The notes beneath the pieces were generated by a model, which was not told where the DNA came from, ran no database searches, and was given only the letters and a program-made list of their open reading frames with translations. From Pseudomonas reinekei (GTDB lineage: Bacteria; Pseudomonadota; Gammaproteobacteria; Pseudomonadales; Pseudomonadaceae), in NCBI RefSeq assembly GCF_001945365.1, contig NZ_MSTQ01000004.1, positions 186,001 through 250,000 on the forward strand: 64,000 bases of DNA. The letters are read 5' to 3'. How positions within the stretch are numbered: position 1 is the first letter of the stretch; every line of letters starts with the position of its first letter. This document shows, in pieces, positions 56,621 through 64,000 of the stretch. The position numbers and the translations under genes are program-made.

Positions 56621-57160
56621 TCACAGCACCGCTGATTTAGCGGCGCGAAGTAAACGGTCGGACAACTCTCCCGGCCCCAGCGCCCGCGCCAGAGCCAGAC
56701 CACCCACCATCAACGCCATGTCAGCCAGGGCCTTGTCGGTGTCTTCCGGGCTGGCCGCCAGTTGCGCGACCATCATTTCCACGTGCTCATTCAGGGCGAT
56801 ACGAAACGCTTCCGGCAGGCGCCCAAGCTCACCGACCGACGCTGGAATCGGGCATGCCGATTCGGACGAGTCGCGGTGTTTGCGCGACAGATAAAACGCC
56901 GCCACCAAGGCGCGACGCTCTTCGCCGGTCAACTCGGCATCCATATCGGCAATCAGGCCGCGACGGTGGCCGAGCAATTGCTTGAACGCCTCCAGCATCA
57001 TTGCGTCCTTGCTTTCGAAGTGCGCATAAAAGCCGCCGACCGTCAGGCCCGCTGCGCCCATCACTTCGCCAACGCTCGGTTCCGCCGGGCCGCGCTGGAT
57101 CAGCGCTGCGCTGGCGGCCTTGAGGATGCGTTCGCGGGTTTGAGCTTTTTTATCGTTCAT
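56621..57160 (-). CDS. TetR-family repressor
   Basis: TetR/AcrR-type regulator, 179 residues. The DNA-binding domain at about 5-50 has RERILKAASAALIQRG and the recognition helix LTVGGFYAHFESKDAM. The C-terminal ligand domain includes CPIPASVGELGRLPE, reminiscent of regulators of small-molecule hydrolase or reductase genes. Probable operon with the hydrolase downstream. A promoter with an AT-rich dyad lies upstream and suggests autorepression. Confidence 0.9.
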   Translation of the reverse strand: MNDKKAQTRERILKAASAALIQRGPAEPSVGEVMGAAGLTVGGFYAHFESKDAMMLEAFKQLLGHRRGLIADMDAELTGEERRALVAAFYLSRKHRDSSESACPIPASVGELGRLPEAFRIALNEHVEMMVAQLAASPEDTDKALADMALMVGGLALARALGPGELSDRLLRAAKSAVL

Positions 57161-57172
57161 CGTTGCCTCCGA

Positions 57173-57201
57173 ATATTACGACTAGAATATTATTCTCATA
57201 A
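57173..57201 (-). promoter_or_regulatory. Promoter and operator of the TetR-hydrolase pair
   Basis: On the minus strand TTATGA (57196-57201), 17 nt, TAATAT (57173-57178). The spacer contains the dyad AGAAT-ATT-ATTCT (57184-57196), a plausible TetR site. Confidence 0.55.
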
Positions 57202-57290
57202 TAATTTTCTGCAAGTCGTGGATGTGACCGCTGGTCTGAAGAACAGTTTGAAAGAATTGGGGGGATTTGGCCAAACGCCAGACAAACAAA

Positions 57291-57318
57291 AGGGCCATTC
57301 AATAATTGAATGACCCTT
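57291..57318 (-). terminator. Terminator of the tRNA-Ala/Glu operon
   Basis: AGGGTCATTCAAT and ATTGAATGGCCCT form a stem with one mismatch, followed by TTTTG on the minus strand, 27 nt past the last tRNA. Confidence 0.8.
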
Positions 57319-57344
57319 ATAAAATCCCGCAGAGCGGGTAATCG

Positions 57345-57420
57345 TGGCGTCCCCTAGGGGACTCGAACCCCTGTTACCGCCGTGAAAGGGCGGTGTCCTA
57401 GGCCACTAGACGAAGGGGAC
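57345..57420 (-). tRNA. tRNA-Glu(TTC), distal copy
   Basis: A 76-nt gene with CCA; the arm CCGCC-CTTTCAC-GGCGG gives anticodon TTC. Identical to the copy at 57628-57703. Confidence 0.95.
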
Positions 57421-57498
57421 ACAAACCTTCTATACACCTGATCAGTGCTGAGAGCTGATCGATTCAAGGCCGGTGTGGCCAGACCTTGAACTGTAAAT

Positions 57499-57574
57499 TG
57501 GTGGAGCTAAGCGGGATCGAACCGCTGACCTCCTGCATGCCATGCAGGCGCTCTCCCAGCTGAGCTATAGCCCC
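57499..57574 (-). tRNA. tRNA-Ala(GGC), distal copy
   Basis: A 76-nt gene with CCA; the arm CCTGC-ATGGCAT-GCAGG gives GGC. The acceptor stem shows the G3-U70 pair that specifies alanine. Confidence 0.95.
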
Positions 57575-57627
57575 GGATTTTTCGCCTCGCGGCGGAGCGA
57601 CATTTTGCAACATCGCTTCTGTAAAAC

Positions 57628-57703
57628 TGGCGTCCCCTAGGGGACTCGAACCCCTGTTACCGCCGTGAAAGGGCGGTGTCCTAGGCCACTAGACGAAGGG
57701 GAC
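57628..57703 (-). tRNA. tRNA-Glu(TTC), proximal copy
   Basis: A 76-nt gene with CCA and anticodon TTC, second gene of the operon; identical to the distal copy. Confidence 0.95.
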
Positions 57704-57782
57704 ACAAACCCTTCTATACAACTGATCAACGCTGAGTGTTGATCGCTTCAAGGCCGGTGTGGCCAGACCTTGAAGTGTAAAT

Positions 57783-57858
<76 letters not shown>

Positions 57859-57891
57859 TCATCGTTGATGTCATCGCTGAGGACGGGGCGA

Positions 57892-57920
57892 ATCTTAAGG
57901 GCGTATCGAAAGCCTGTCAA
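57892..57920 (-). promoter_or_regulatory. Strong stable-RNA promoter of the tRNA-Ala/Glu operon
   Basis: On the minus strand TTGACA (57915-57920), 17 nt, TAAGAT (57892-57897). An A/T-rich block upstream (57921-57950) could act as an UP element, and a CGCCCCGTCC discriminator follows, features of stringently controlled promoters. Confidence 0.8.
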
Positions 57921-58059
57921 ACTTATTTTTGAAAAATTTCAAAATTTTTTGTCGGCATAACAACCACTTACCGCCCTTCCCCCGTAAATTCAGGAGAAAA
58001 CGCCGAAGGACAGGAGCAAAAATCCCGACCTCCGGCGGCTACTGCAGAGTCAGTCGTGC

Positions 58060-59541
58060 TCAGGCGATAACGCCCAGCAGCTTTTCCCACTCTTTGTTTT
58101 CTTTCTTCGACACGCCACCCAACAGGTCGATGGCCTGGCGCAGACGGAAACGGGTCAGATCCGGCCCGAGGATTTCCATGGCGTCGAGTACCGATACCGA
58201 ACTGGCTTGCCCGGTAATCGCGGCGAACATCAGTGGCATGGCGTCACGCAGCTTCAGCTCCAGGGACTCCACCACAGCCTGAATGGTCGCGGTGATGTTG
58301 TCTTTCTCCCACTGACGCAGGCTTTCGAGCTTCCACAGGATCAATTGCATCAACTGCCGAACCTGATCACCCGAAAGCTTCTTCGATTCGAACAGCTTGG
58401 CATCCGGGTTCACGCCACCGGCAAAGAAGAACCCGGCCAGCGGTGCAACCTGGCTGAAGGTTTCAACCCGGCCCTGCACGTGCGGCGCGATCTTCATCAT
58501 GTAGTCGGAGTTGAATGCCCATTTCTGCACGCGCGCGGCGAACTCTTCCACCGGCAGGTCACGCAGCCATTGGCCGTTGAGCCACGACAGTTTCTCAATG
58601 TCGAAAATCGGCCCGCCCAGAGAAACTCGCTTCAGATCGAAGTTGTCGACCATTTCCTGCAGCGAGAACTTCTCGCGCTCGTCCGGCATCGACCAACCCA
58701 TGCGCCCCAGGTAGTTGAGCATCGCCTCAGGCATGAAGCCCATGCGCTCGTAGAAGGTCACCGAGGTCGGGTTCTTGCGCTTGGACAGCTTGCTCTTGTC
58801 CGGGTTACGCAGCAGCGGCATGTAGCACAACTCGGGTTGTTCCCAGCCGAAGTACTCGTACAACAGGATCAGTTTCGGCGCCGATGGCAGCCACTCTTCG
58901 CCGCGCAATACGTGAGTGATGCCCATCAGGTGGTCGTCGACCACGTTGGCCAGGAAGTACGTCGGCAAACCGTCGGTTTTCATCAGGACTTGCATGTCCA
59001 TGCGGTCCCACGGGATTTCCACGTCGCCACGCAACATGTCCGGCACCACGCAGACACCTTCGCTCGGCACTTTCATGCGGATCACATGAGGCTCGCCGGC
59101 AGCGAGACGTCGAGCAACCTCTTCCTTGGACAATAAAAGCGCACGGCCGTCGTAACGCGGGGTTTCGCCGCGAGCCATTTGCTCGGCGCGCATCTGATCC
59201 AGCTCTTCGGCGGTGCAGAAGCACGGGAAGGCGTGGCCCATGTCGACCAGCTGCTGGCAATACTTCTGGTAAATGTCGCCGCGCTCGCTTTGACGGTACG
59301 GACCGTGCGGGCCGCCGACGTCCGGGCCTTCGCTCCAGTCGATGCCCAACCAGCGCAGGGCGTCGAATATCTGCTGTTCGGACTCGCGGGTCGAACGCAA
59401 TTGGTCGGTGTCTTCGATCCGCAGGATGAACTCACCGCCATGCTGCTTGGCAAAGCAGTAGTTGAACAATGCGATGTAAGCGGTACCTACGTGGGGGTCC
59501 CCGGTAGGCGATGGCGCGATGCGAGTGCGGACGGTGGTCAT
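58060..59541 (-). CDS. gltX: Glutamate-tRNA ligase
   Basis: Class I aminoacyl-tRNA synthetase charging tRNA-Glu, 493 residues. The HIGH-type motif is [13 protein letters not shown] (about 9-21) and the KMSKS-type loop [11 protein letters not shown] (about 255-265). The C-terminal anticodon-binding part runs to the end ([19 protein letters not shown]). It directly precedes, on the same strand, the operon that encodes two tRNA-Glu genes, 201 bp downstream. Confidence 0.95.
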   Translation of the reverse strand: MTTVRTRIAPSPTGDPHVGTAYIALFNYCFAKQHGGEFILRIEDTDQLRSTRESEQQIFDALRWLGIDWSEGPDVGGPHGPYRQSERGDIYQKYCQQLVDMGHAFPCFCTAEELDQMRAEQMARGETPRYDGRALLLSKEEVARRLAAGEPHVIRMKVPSEGVCVVPDMLRGDVEIPWDRMDMQVLMKTDGLPTYFLANVVDDHLMGITHVLRGEEWLPSAPKLILLYEYFGWEQPELCYMPLLRNPDKSKLSKRKNPTSVTFYERMGFMPEAMLNYLGRMGWSMPDEREKFSLQEMVDNFDLKRVSLGGPIFDIEKLSWLNGQWLRDLPVEEFAARVQKWAFNSDYMMKIAPHVQGRVETFSQVAPLAGFFFAGGVNPDAKLFESKKLSGDQVRQLMQLILWKLESLRQWEKDNITATIQAVVESLELKLRDAMPLMFAAITGQASSVSVLDAMEILGPDLTRFRLRQAIDLLGGVSKKENKEWEKLLGVIA

Positions 59542-59694
59542 GGCATGTCTCGAAAAGAATAAAAGCGAAGATCAAAGCGAACTTCAAACAAGAGCCGAAT
59601 GGTAACAGGCGACGTACGCCCGGCTCCAGCGAACAGGGCATTTAAGCCAAGGTTGCGACTACAGCCCCGTATGGCGCGGTGAATGACTGCATAT

Positions 59695-59724
59695 CAGCCG
59701 ATGCCATTTACCGTTTATCGGCTG
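59695..59724. promoter_or_regulatory. Inverted repeat upstream of the efflux operon
   Basis: CAGCCGAT and ATCGGCTG are perfect 8-nt arms 14 nt apart, 59 nt before the emrA-like start; a possible regulator site. The regulator is not encoded nearby. Confidence 0.4.
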
Positions 59725-59782
59725 TCTGCCTGATTCACCTGCTGATAACTTTCCTTACATATTCTCGACTACAGTTTGCCCC

Positions 59783-60832
59783 ATGCCTGCCCAACTCAAG
59801 CGTCGCCTGTCCATATTCCTGTTAATCGTCCTGCTGATTGCCGGGGGGTTCTTTGCCCATTGGTTCTTCAAGGGACGGTTTTATGAAAGCACTGACAACG
59901 CCTATGTGCAGGGCGAGATCACCCGTGTGTCGAGCCAATTGGGCGCGCGCATCGATCAAGTACTGGTGCAGGACAACCAGCACGTCGAGAAAGGCCAGTT
60001 ACTGATCAAGCTTGAGGGCGATGACTTCCGCCTCGCCGTCGACCGCGCCAATGCAACCCTCGCCACCCGCCAGGCCGAACGCCTGCAAGCCCAGAGCAGG
60101 CTGACCCAGCAAGGCAGCCTGATCGCCGCCAGCGATGCGCAAGTCGCGTCCAGCCAGGCCAGCCTTGGTCGTTCACAAATCGACCTGACCCGCGCCGAAA
60201 CCTTGCGTAAACCCGGCTATGTGTCGGAGGAGCGTGTCACCACCCTCTCCGCCGATAACCACATTGCCCGCTCGCAATTGGCCAAGGCCCAGGCCGATGC
60301 CCAGGGCCAGCGCCAGCAGATCAATGCGCTGAACGCCGAAATCAAGCGCCTCGACGCCCAGATCGTCAACGCCAGGACCGACCTGGCCCAGGCCGAGCTG
60401 AACCTGACACGCAGTGAAATCCACGCGCCGATCAGCGGCCTGATCGGTCAGCGCGCCGCGCGCAATGGCCAATATGTGCAGGCCGGCGCTTATCTGCTGT
60501 CGATCGTGCCGGATGAAGACATCTGGATTCAGGCCAATTTCAAGGAAACCCAGATCGGCCACATGCAGCCCGGCCAGAAGGCCGAGTTGACCTTCGATGC
60601 GTATGGCGACACGCCGATCGAAGCGCGGGTCGACAGCCTGTTCGCTGCCTCGGGCGCGCAGTTCAGCCTGTTGCCACCGGACAATGCCACCGGCAACTTC
60701 ACCAAGGTCGTGCAACGGATTCCAGTCAAACTGACCTTCGCCGCTGATAATCCACTGCATGGCAAAATCCGCCCGGGCATGTCGGTCACCGCAAAAGTGA
60801 ACATCAAAGACTCCCCTGTCGATGGCCGGTGA
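59783..60832 (+). CDS. emrA: EmrA-like membrane fusion protein (HlyD family)
   Basis: Periplasmic adaptor of a drug efflux pump, 349 residues. There is one N-terminal membrane anchor (about 9-29). FYESTDNAYVQGEITRVSSQLGARI begins the lipoyl half, and coiled-coil helices span about 80-205 (Gln/Ala-rich). The second lipoyl half follows (LTRSEIHAPISGLIGQRAARNGQYVQAG), then a β-barrel (IWIQANFKETQIGHMQPGQKAEL). It overlaps the emrB-like gene by 11 nt. Together they would form a tripartite pump with an outer-membrane channel encoded elsewhere. Confidence 0.88.
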   Translation: MPAQLKRRLSIFLLIVLLIAGGFFAHWFFKGRFYESTDNAYVQGEITRVSSQLGARIDQVLVQDNQHVEKGQLLIKLEGDDFRLAVDRANATLATRQAERLQAQSRLTQQGSLIAASDAQVASSQASLGRSQIDLTRAETLRKPGYVSEERVTTLSADNHIARSQLAKAQADAQGQRQQINALNAEIKRLDAQIVNARTDLAQAELNLTRSEIHAPISGLIGQRAARNGQYVQAGAYLLSIVPDEDIWIQANFKETQIGHMQPGQKAELTFDAYGDTPIEARVDSLFAASGAQFSLLPPDNATGNFTKVVQRIPVKLTFAADNPLHGKIRPGMSVTAKVNIKDSPVDGR

Positions 60833-62372
60833 TCAACTGATCCGCCCGGTCGAGGAACCGACGCGGCGGGACTGGATTGCGGTGATGAGCGTGATGCTCG
60901 GCGCCTTTATGGCGGTGCTGGATATCCAGATCACCAATTCCTCGCTCAAGGACATTCAGGGCGCACTGTCGGCCACCCTGGAAGAAGGCTCATGGATTTC
61001 CACCTCGTACCTGGTGGCGGAAATCATCATGATCCCGCTCACCGCCTGGCTGGTGCAGCTCTTGTCGGCGCGGCGCCTGGCGGTGTGGGTGTCCCTCGGT
61101 TTCCTGGTCGCCTCCTTGCTGTGTTCCATGGCCTGGAGCCTGGAAAGCATGATCGTCTTCCGCGCTCTTCAAGGCTTCACCGGCGGCGCGCTGATTCCGC
61201 TGGCGTTCACCCTCACGCTGATCAAACTCCCGGAGCATCACCGCGCCAAAGGCATGGCCATGTTCGCCATGACCGCCACCTTCGCGCCCTCCATCGGCCC
61301 GACACTGGGTGGCTGGCTGACGGAGAACTGGGGTTGGGAATACATCTTCTACATCAACATTCCACCCGGGCTGATCATGATCGCCGGCCTGATGTACGGG
61401 CTGGAAAAGAAAGAAGCGCACTGGGAACTGCTCAAAAGCACCGACTACGCCGGCATCGTCACCCTGGGCGTCGGTCTCGGCTGTTTGCAGGTGTTTCTGG
61501 AGGAAGGCCATCGCAAGGACTGGCTTGAATCGAGCCTGATCGTGAGCCTGGGCAGCATCGCGCTGATCAGTCTGATCACCTTCGTGATCGTGCAGTTTTC
61601 CAAACCCAATCCGTTGATCAACCTGGGCATCCTCGGCAATCGCAATTTCGGCCTGTCGAGTATTTCCAGCATCGGGATGGGGGTTGGGCTGTATGGCTCG
61701 ATCTATTTGCTGCCGCTGTACCTGGCGCAGATCCAGAATTACAACGCCCTGCAGATCGGTGAAGTGATCATGTGGATGGGCGTGCCGCAGCTGTTTCTGA
61801 TTCCGCTGGTGCCCAAGCTGATGAAATACATCTCGCCGAAATGGCTGTGCACGCTGGGTTTCGGGTTGTTCGGCCTGGCGAGTTTTTCGTCCGGGGTGCT
61901 GAACCCGGACTTTGCCGGACCACAGTTCAATCAGATCCAGATCATCCGCGCCCTGGGTCAGCCACTGATCATGGTCACCATTTCGTTGATCGCCACCGCC
62001 TACATCCTGCCGCAAGACGCCGGGTCCGCTTCCAGCCTGTTCAACATCCTGCGCAACCTCGGCGGCGCCATTGGCATCGCCCTCCTCGCCACGCTGCTGG
62101 ATGCGCGCACCAAGACCTATTTTGACTACTTGCGCGAATCCATCGTGCCGAGCAACCCGCAGGTTGCCGAACGTATTGCGTCACTCACCGACCGCTTGGG
62201 CAATGAGACGGCGGCGCTGGGCAAGCTCAGCGAGATTGCCCATCAGCAGGCGTCGATCATGGCTTATAACGATGCGTTTCACTTTGTCGGGATTGCGCTG
62301 GGGATCAGCATGTTGGCAGTGTTGTTGACCAAGAAGCTGCCGGAAGGATTGAAGGCTGGCGAGGCGCACTGA
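60822..62372 (+). CDS. emrB: EmrB/QacA-type MFS efflux pump (DHA2)
   Basis: Fourteen-helix drug:proton antiporter, 516 residues. Helix 1 has the DHA2 block MLGAFMAVLDIQITNSSLKDIQGAL with the membrane Asp. Motif C-like sequence is FAPSIGPTLGGWLTENWGWEYIFYINIPPG (about 148-177). Paired with the HlyD-type adaptor in one operon. Substrates in related systems are hydrophobic uncouplers and antibiotics; none can be inferred here. Confidence 0.9.
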   Translation: MAGDQLIRPVEEPTRRDWIAVMSVMLGAFMAVLDIQITNSSLKDIQGALSATLEEGSWISTSYLVAEIIMIPLTAWLVQLLSARRLAVWVSLGFLVASLLCSMAWSLESMIVFRALQGFTGGALIPLAFTLTLIKLPEHHRAKGMAMFAMTATFAPSIGPTLGGWLTENWGWEYIFYINIPPGLIMIAGLMYGLEKKEAHWELLKSTDYAGIVTLGVGLGCLQVFLEEGHRKDWLESSLIVSLGSIALISLITFVIVQFSKPNPLINLGILGNRNFGLSSISSIGMGVGLYGSIYLLPLYLAQIQNYNALQIGEVIMWMGVPQLFLIPLVPKLMKYISPKWLCTLGFGLFGLASFSSGVLNPDFAGPQFNQIQIIRALGQPLIMVTISLIATAYILPQDAGSASSLFNILRNLGGAIGIALLATLLDARTKTYFDYLRESIVPSNPQVAERIASLTDRLGNETAALGKLSEIAHQQASIMAYNDAFHFVGIALGISMLAVLLTKKLPEGLKAGEAH

Positions 62373-62380
62373 GACCGTGG

Positions 62381-62416
62381 CGCCCCATCGCGGGCTTGCC
62401 CGCGATGGGGCGCTGT
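62381..62416. repeat. REP palindrome / terminator between emrB and uvrB
   Basis: GCGCCCCATCGCGGGC and GCCCGCGATGGGGCGC form a perfect 16-bp stem around TT, between convergent genes. It is a fourth REP-like type in this window. Confidence 0.75.
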
Positions 62417-62429
62417 CAGGCACTGAAGA

Positions 62430-64000
62430 TCAGACAGTCAGCAACCGCTCGCGCAACTTGGTGATTTCATCGCGCATCTGCGCCGCGGCTTCGAACTCCA
62501 GATCACGCGCCAACGCATACATCTTTTCTTCCAGCCCCTTGATGCGCTTGGCGATCTCGCCCGGCGAGCGCAATTCTGCTTCGTATTTGGCGTTCTCCTC
62601 GGCAGCCTTGGCCATGCCCTTGCGCTTCTTGCTACGCGAACCCGGCACGGTGGCGCCTTCCATGATGTCGGCAACGTCCTTGAACACCCCTTTAGGCGTA
62701 ATGCCATTGGCCAGGTTGAAGGCGATCTGCTTGTCGCGACGACGTTCGGTTTCGCTGATCGCTCGCTCCATGGACCCGGTGATCCGATCGGCGTACAAAA
62801 TCGCCCGACCGTTGAGGTTACGCGCCGCCCGGCCGATGGTCTGGATCAGCGAGCGCTCGGAACGCAGGAAACCTTCCTTGTCGGCATCGAGAATCGCCAC
62901 CAGCGACACTTCCGGCATGTCCAGGCCTTCGCGCAGCAGGTTGATCCCCACCAGCACATCGAAAGTGCCGAGGCGCAGATCGCGGATGATTTCGACCCGC
63001 TCCACAGTATCGATGTCCGAGTGCAGGTAGCGCACGCGCACGCCGTGATCGGCCAGGTAGTCGGTCAAGTCCTCGGCCATGCGCTTGGTCAGCGTGGTGA
63101 CCAGCACCCGCTCTTCCAGCGCGACGCGCTTGGTGATTTCCGACAACAAATCGTCGACCTGGGTCAGTGCCGGGCGGATCTCGATCTGCGGGTCGACCAG
63201 ACCGGTCGGACGCACCACCATGTCAATGACGCGGCCGGCGTGCTCGGCTTCATAGTTGCCCGGGGTCGCCGAGACAAAAATCGTCTGCGGGCTGATGCTT
63301 TCCCATTCGTCGAAACGCATCGGCCGGTTGTCCAGCGCCGACGGCAGGCGGAAACCGTATTCCACCAGTGTCTCTTTACGCGATCGGTCACCCTTATACA
63401 TCGCGCCCACCTGCGGCACGCTGACGTGGGATTCGTCGATCACCAACAAGGCGTCGGCCGGCAGGTAATCGTAAAGGGTCGGCGGCGGCGCGCCAGCCTC
63501 ACGGCCGGACAGGTAGCGCGAGTAGTTTTCGATGCCGTTGCAGTAGCCCAGTTCGAGGATCATCTCCAGGTCGAATCGGGTGCGTTGCTCCAGGCGCTGC
63601 GCCTCGACCAGTTTATTGTTGGAACGCAGGTATTCCAAGCGTTCCTGCAACTCGACTTTGATGCCCTCGACGGCGCCCATCAGGGTTTCCCGTGGCGTCA
63701 CGTAGTGGCTTTTCGGGTAGAAAGTGAAACGCGGCAGTTTGCGGATGACCTCGCCAGTCAGCGGATCGAACGCCGACAGGCTTTCCACCTCGTCGTCGAA
63801 CAGTTCGATGCGGATCGCTTCAAAGTCGGATTCCGCCGGGTGGATATCGATCACGTCGCCACGCACCCGGAACGTCGCACGGGCGAAATCCATGTCGTTG
63901 CGGGTGTATTGCAGGTCCGCCAGACGACGCAGCAATTCACGCTGGTCGAGCCGATCGCCGCGATCCACGTGCAACACCATCTTCAGGTAGGTTTCCGGGC
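62430..64000 (-). CDS. uvrB: UvrABC excinuclease subunit B (C-terminal part; 5' end outside window)
   Basis: DNA-damage-verifying helicase of nucleotide excision repair. About 523 codons of the usual 670 are visible; the N-terminal ATPase start lies beyond the right edge, and the Met in [14 protein letters not shown] is internal. Seen in order: the damage-binding region ([26 protein letters not shown]), [24 protein letters not shown], helicase motifs [18 protein letters not shown] and QTIGRAARN, and the C-terminal UVR motif ([21 protein letters not shown]), which contacts UvrC. Confidence 0.95.
   Translation of the reverse strand, partial: PETYLKMVLHVDRGDRLDQRELLRRLADLQYTRNDMDFARATFRVRGDVIDIHPAESDFEAIRIELFDDEVESLSAFDPLTGEVIRKLPRFTFYPKSHYVTPRETLMGAVEGIKVELQERLEYLRSNNKLVEAQRLEQRTRFDLEMILELGYCNGIENYSRYLSGREAGAPPPTLYDYLPADALLVIDESHVSVPQVGAMYKGDRSRKETLVEYGFRLPSALDNRPMRFDEWESISPQTIFVSATPGNYEAEHAGRVIDMVVRPTGLVDPQIEIRPALTQVDDLLSEITKRVALEERVLVTTLTKRMAEDLTDYLADHGVRVRYLHSDIDTVERVEIIRDLRLGTFDVLVGINLLREGLDMPEVSLVAILDADKEGFLRSERSLIQTIGRAARNLNGRAILYADRITGSMERAISETERRRDKQIAFNLANGITPKGVFKDVADIMEGATVPGSRSKKRKGMAKAAEENAKYEAELRSPGEIAKRIKGLEEKMYALARDLEFEAAAQMRDEITKLRERLLTV

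Overview
The window is a 64 kb piece of a chromosome from a Pseudomonas of the P. fluorescens group. Three things point there: the high GC content, the dense operons, and a gene order that I recognise from Pseudomonas genomes (leuC-leuD-leuB-asd-asd paralogue-fimV-truA-trpF-accD-folC-dedD-cvpA-purF-metZ, then ibpA to gltX-emrAB-uvrB). Several families of short REP palindromes typical of this group (cores like GCGAGCAGGCTCGC, GCTGGCAAGCCAGC, GGGAGCAAGCTCCC) lie at operon ends. No phage, plasmid, insertion sequence or CRISPR array is visible. Almost all gene symbols rest on recognised protein families and motifs, read by eye.

Left part (1-10,000): a ribose ABC transporter operon (rbsB-A-C, with the start of rbsR running off the left edge) behind a LacI-type operator; a small coiled-coil protein; a periplasmic glutaminase/asparaginase preceded by a perfect AauR-type box and a sigma-54 promoter; a DUF1654-endonuclease I pair behind a perfect LexA box; a SPOR lipoprotein; the small translational regulator RsmE; a DUF2214 membrane protein; a 64-residue protein of unknown function; and tRNA-Val(GAC).

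Accessory metabolism (10,000-28,000): a PuuB-type FAD amine oxidase; a molybdenum hydroxylase set (XdhC, triheme cytochrome c, 2Fe-2S subunit, Tat-exported molybdopterin subunit); a LysR regulator divergent from an L-rhamnonate catabolic operon (MFS carrier, rhamnonate dehydratase, 2-keto-3-deoxy-L-rhamnonate aldolase, aldehyde dehydrogenase); an iron-regulated FecI-FecR-TonB receptor signalling set with a Fur box; and a tRNA-Val(UAC)-Asp-Asp operon.

Housekeeping core (28,000-47,600, nearly all on the minus strand): methionine, purine, fatty acid, folate, tryptophan, lysine/threonine and leucine biosynthesis genes plus truA and the polar hub protein gene fimV. Upstream of true asd there is also an Asd paralogue without the catalytic cysteine. 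A LysR regulator faces leuC.

Right part (47,600-64,000): a five-PAS GGDEF-EAL protein; a probable small RNA with a 31-codon reading frame and two terminators just before a quinol-type nitric oxide reductase; heat-shock ibpA with a sigma-32 promoter and a ROSE-like leader; dusC; a thioesterase; a hydrolase with a TetR regulator; a duplicated tRNA-Glu/tRNA-Ala operon next to gltX; an EmrAB-type efflux pair; and the 3' two-thirds or more of uvrB, running off the right edge.

The most rewarding observations are regulatory: the SOS-controlled nuclease operon, the small RNA/nitric oxide reductase junction, and sites that match named regulators exactly (LexA, AauR, the LysR ATAC-N7-GTAT box).
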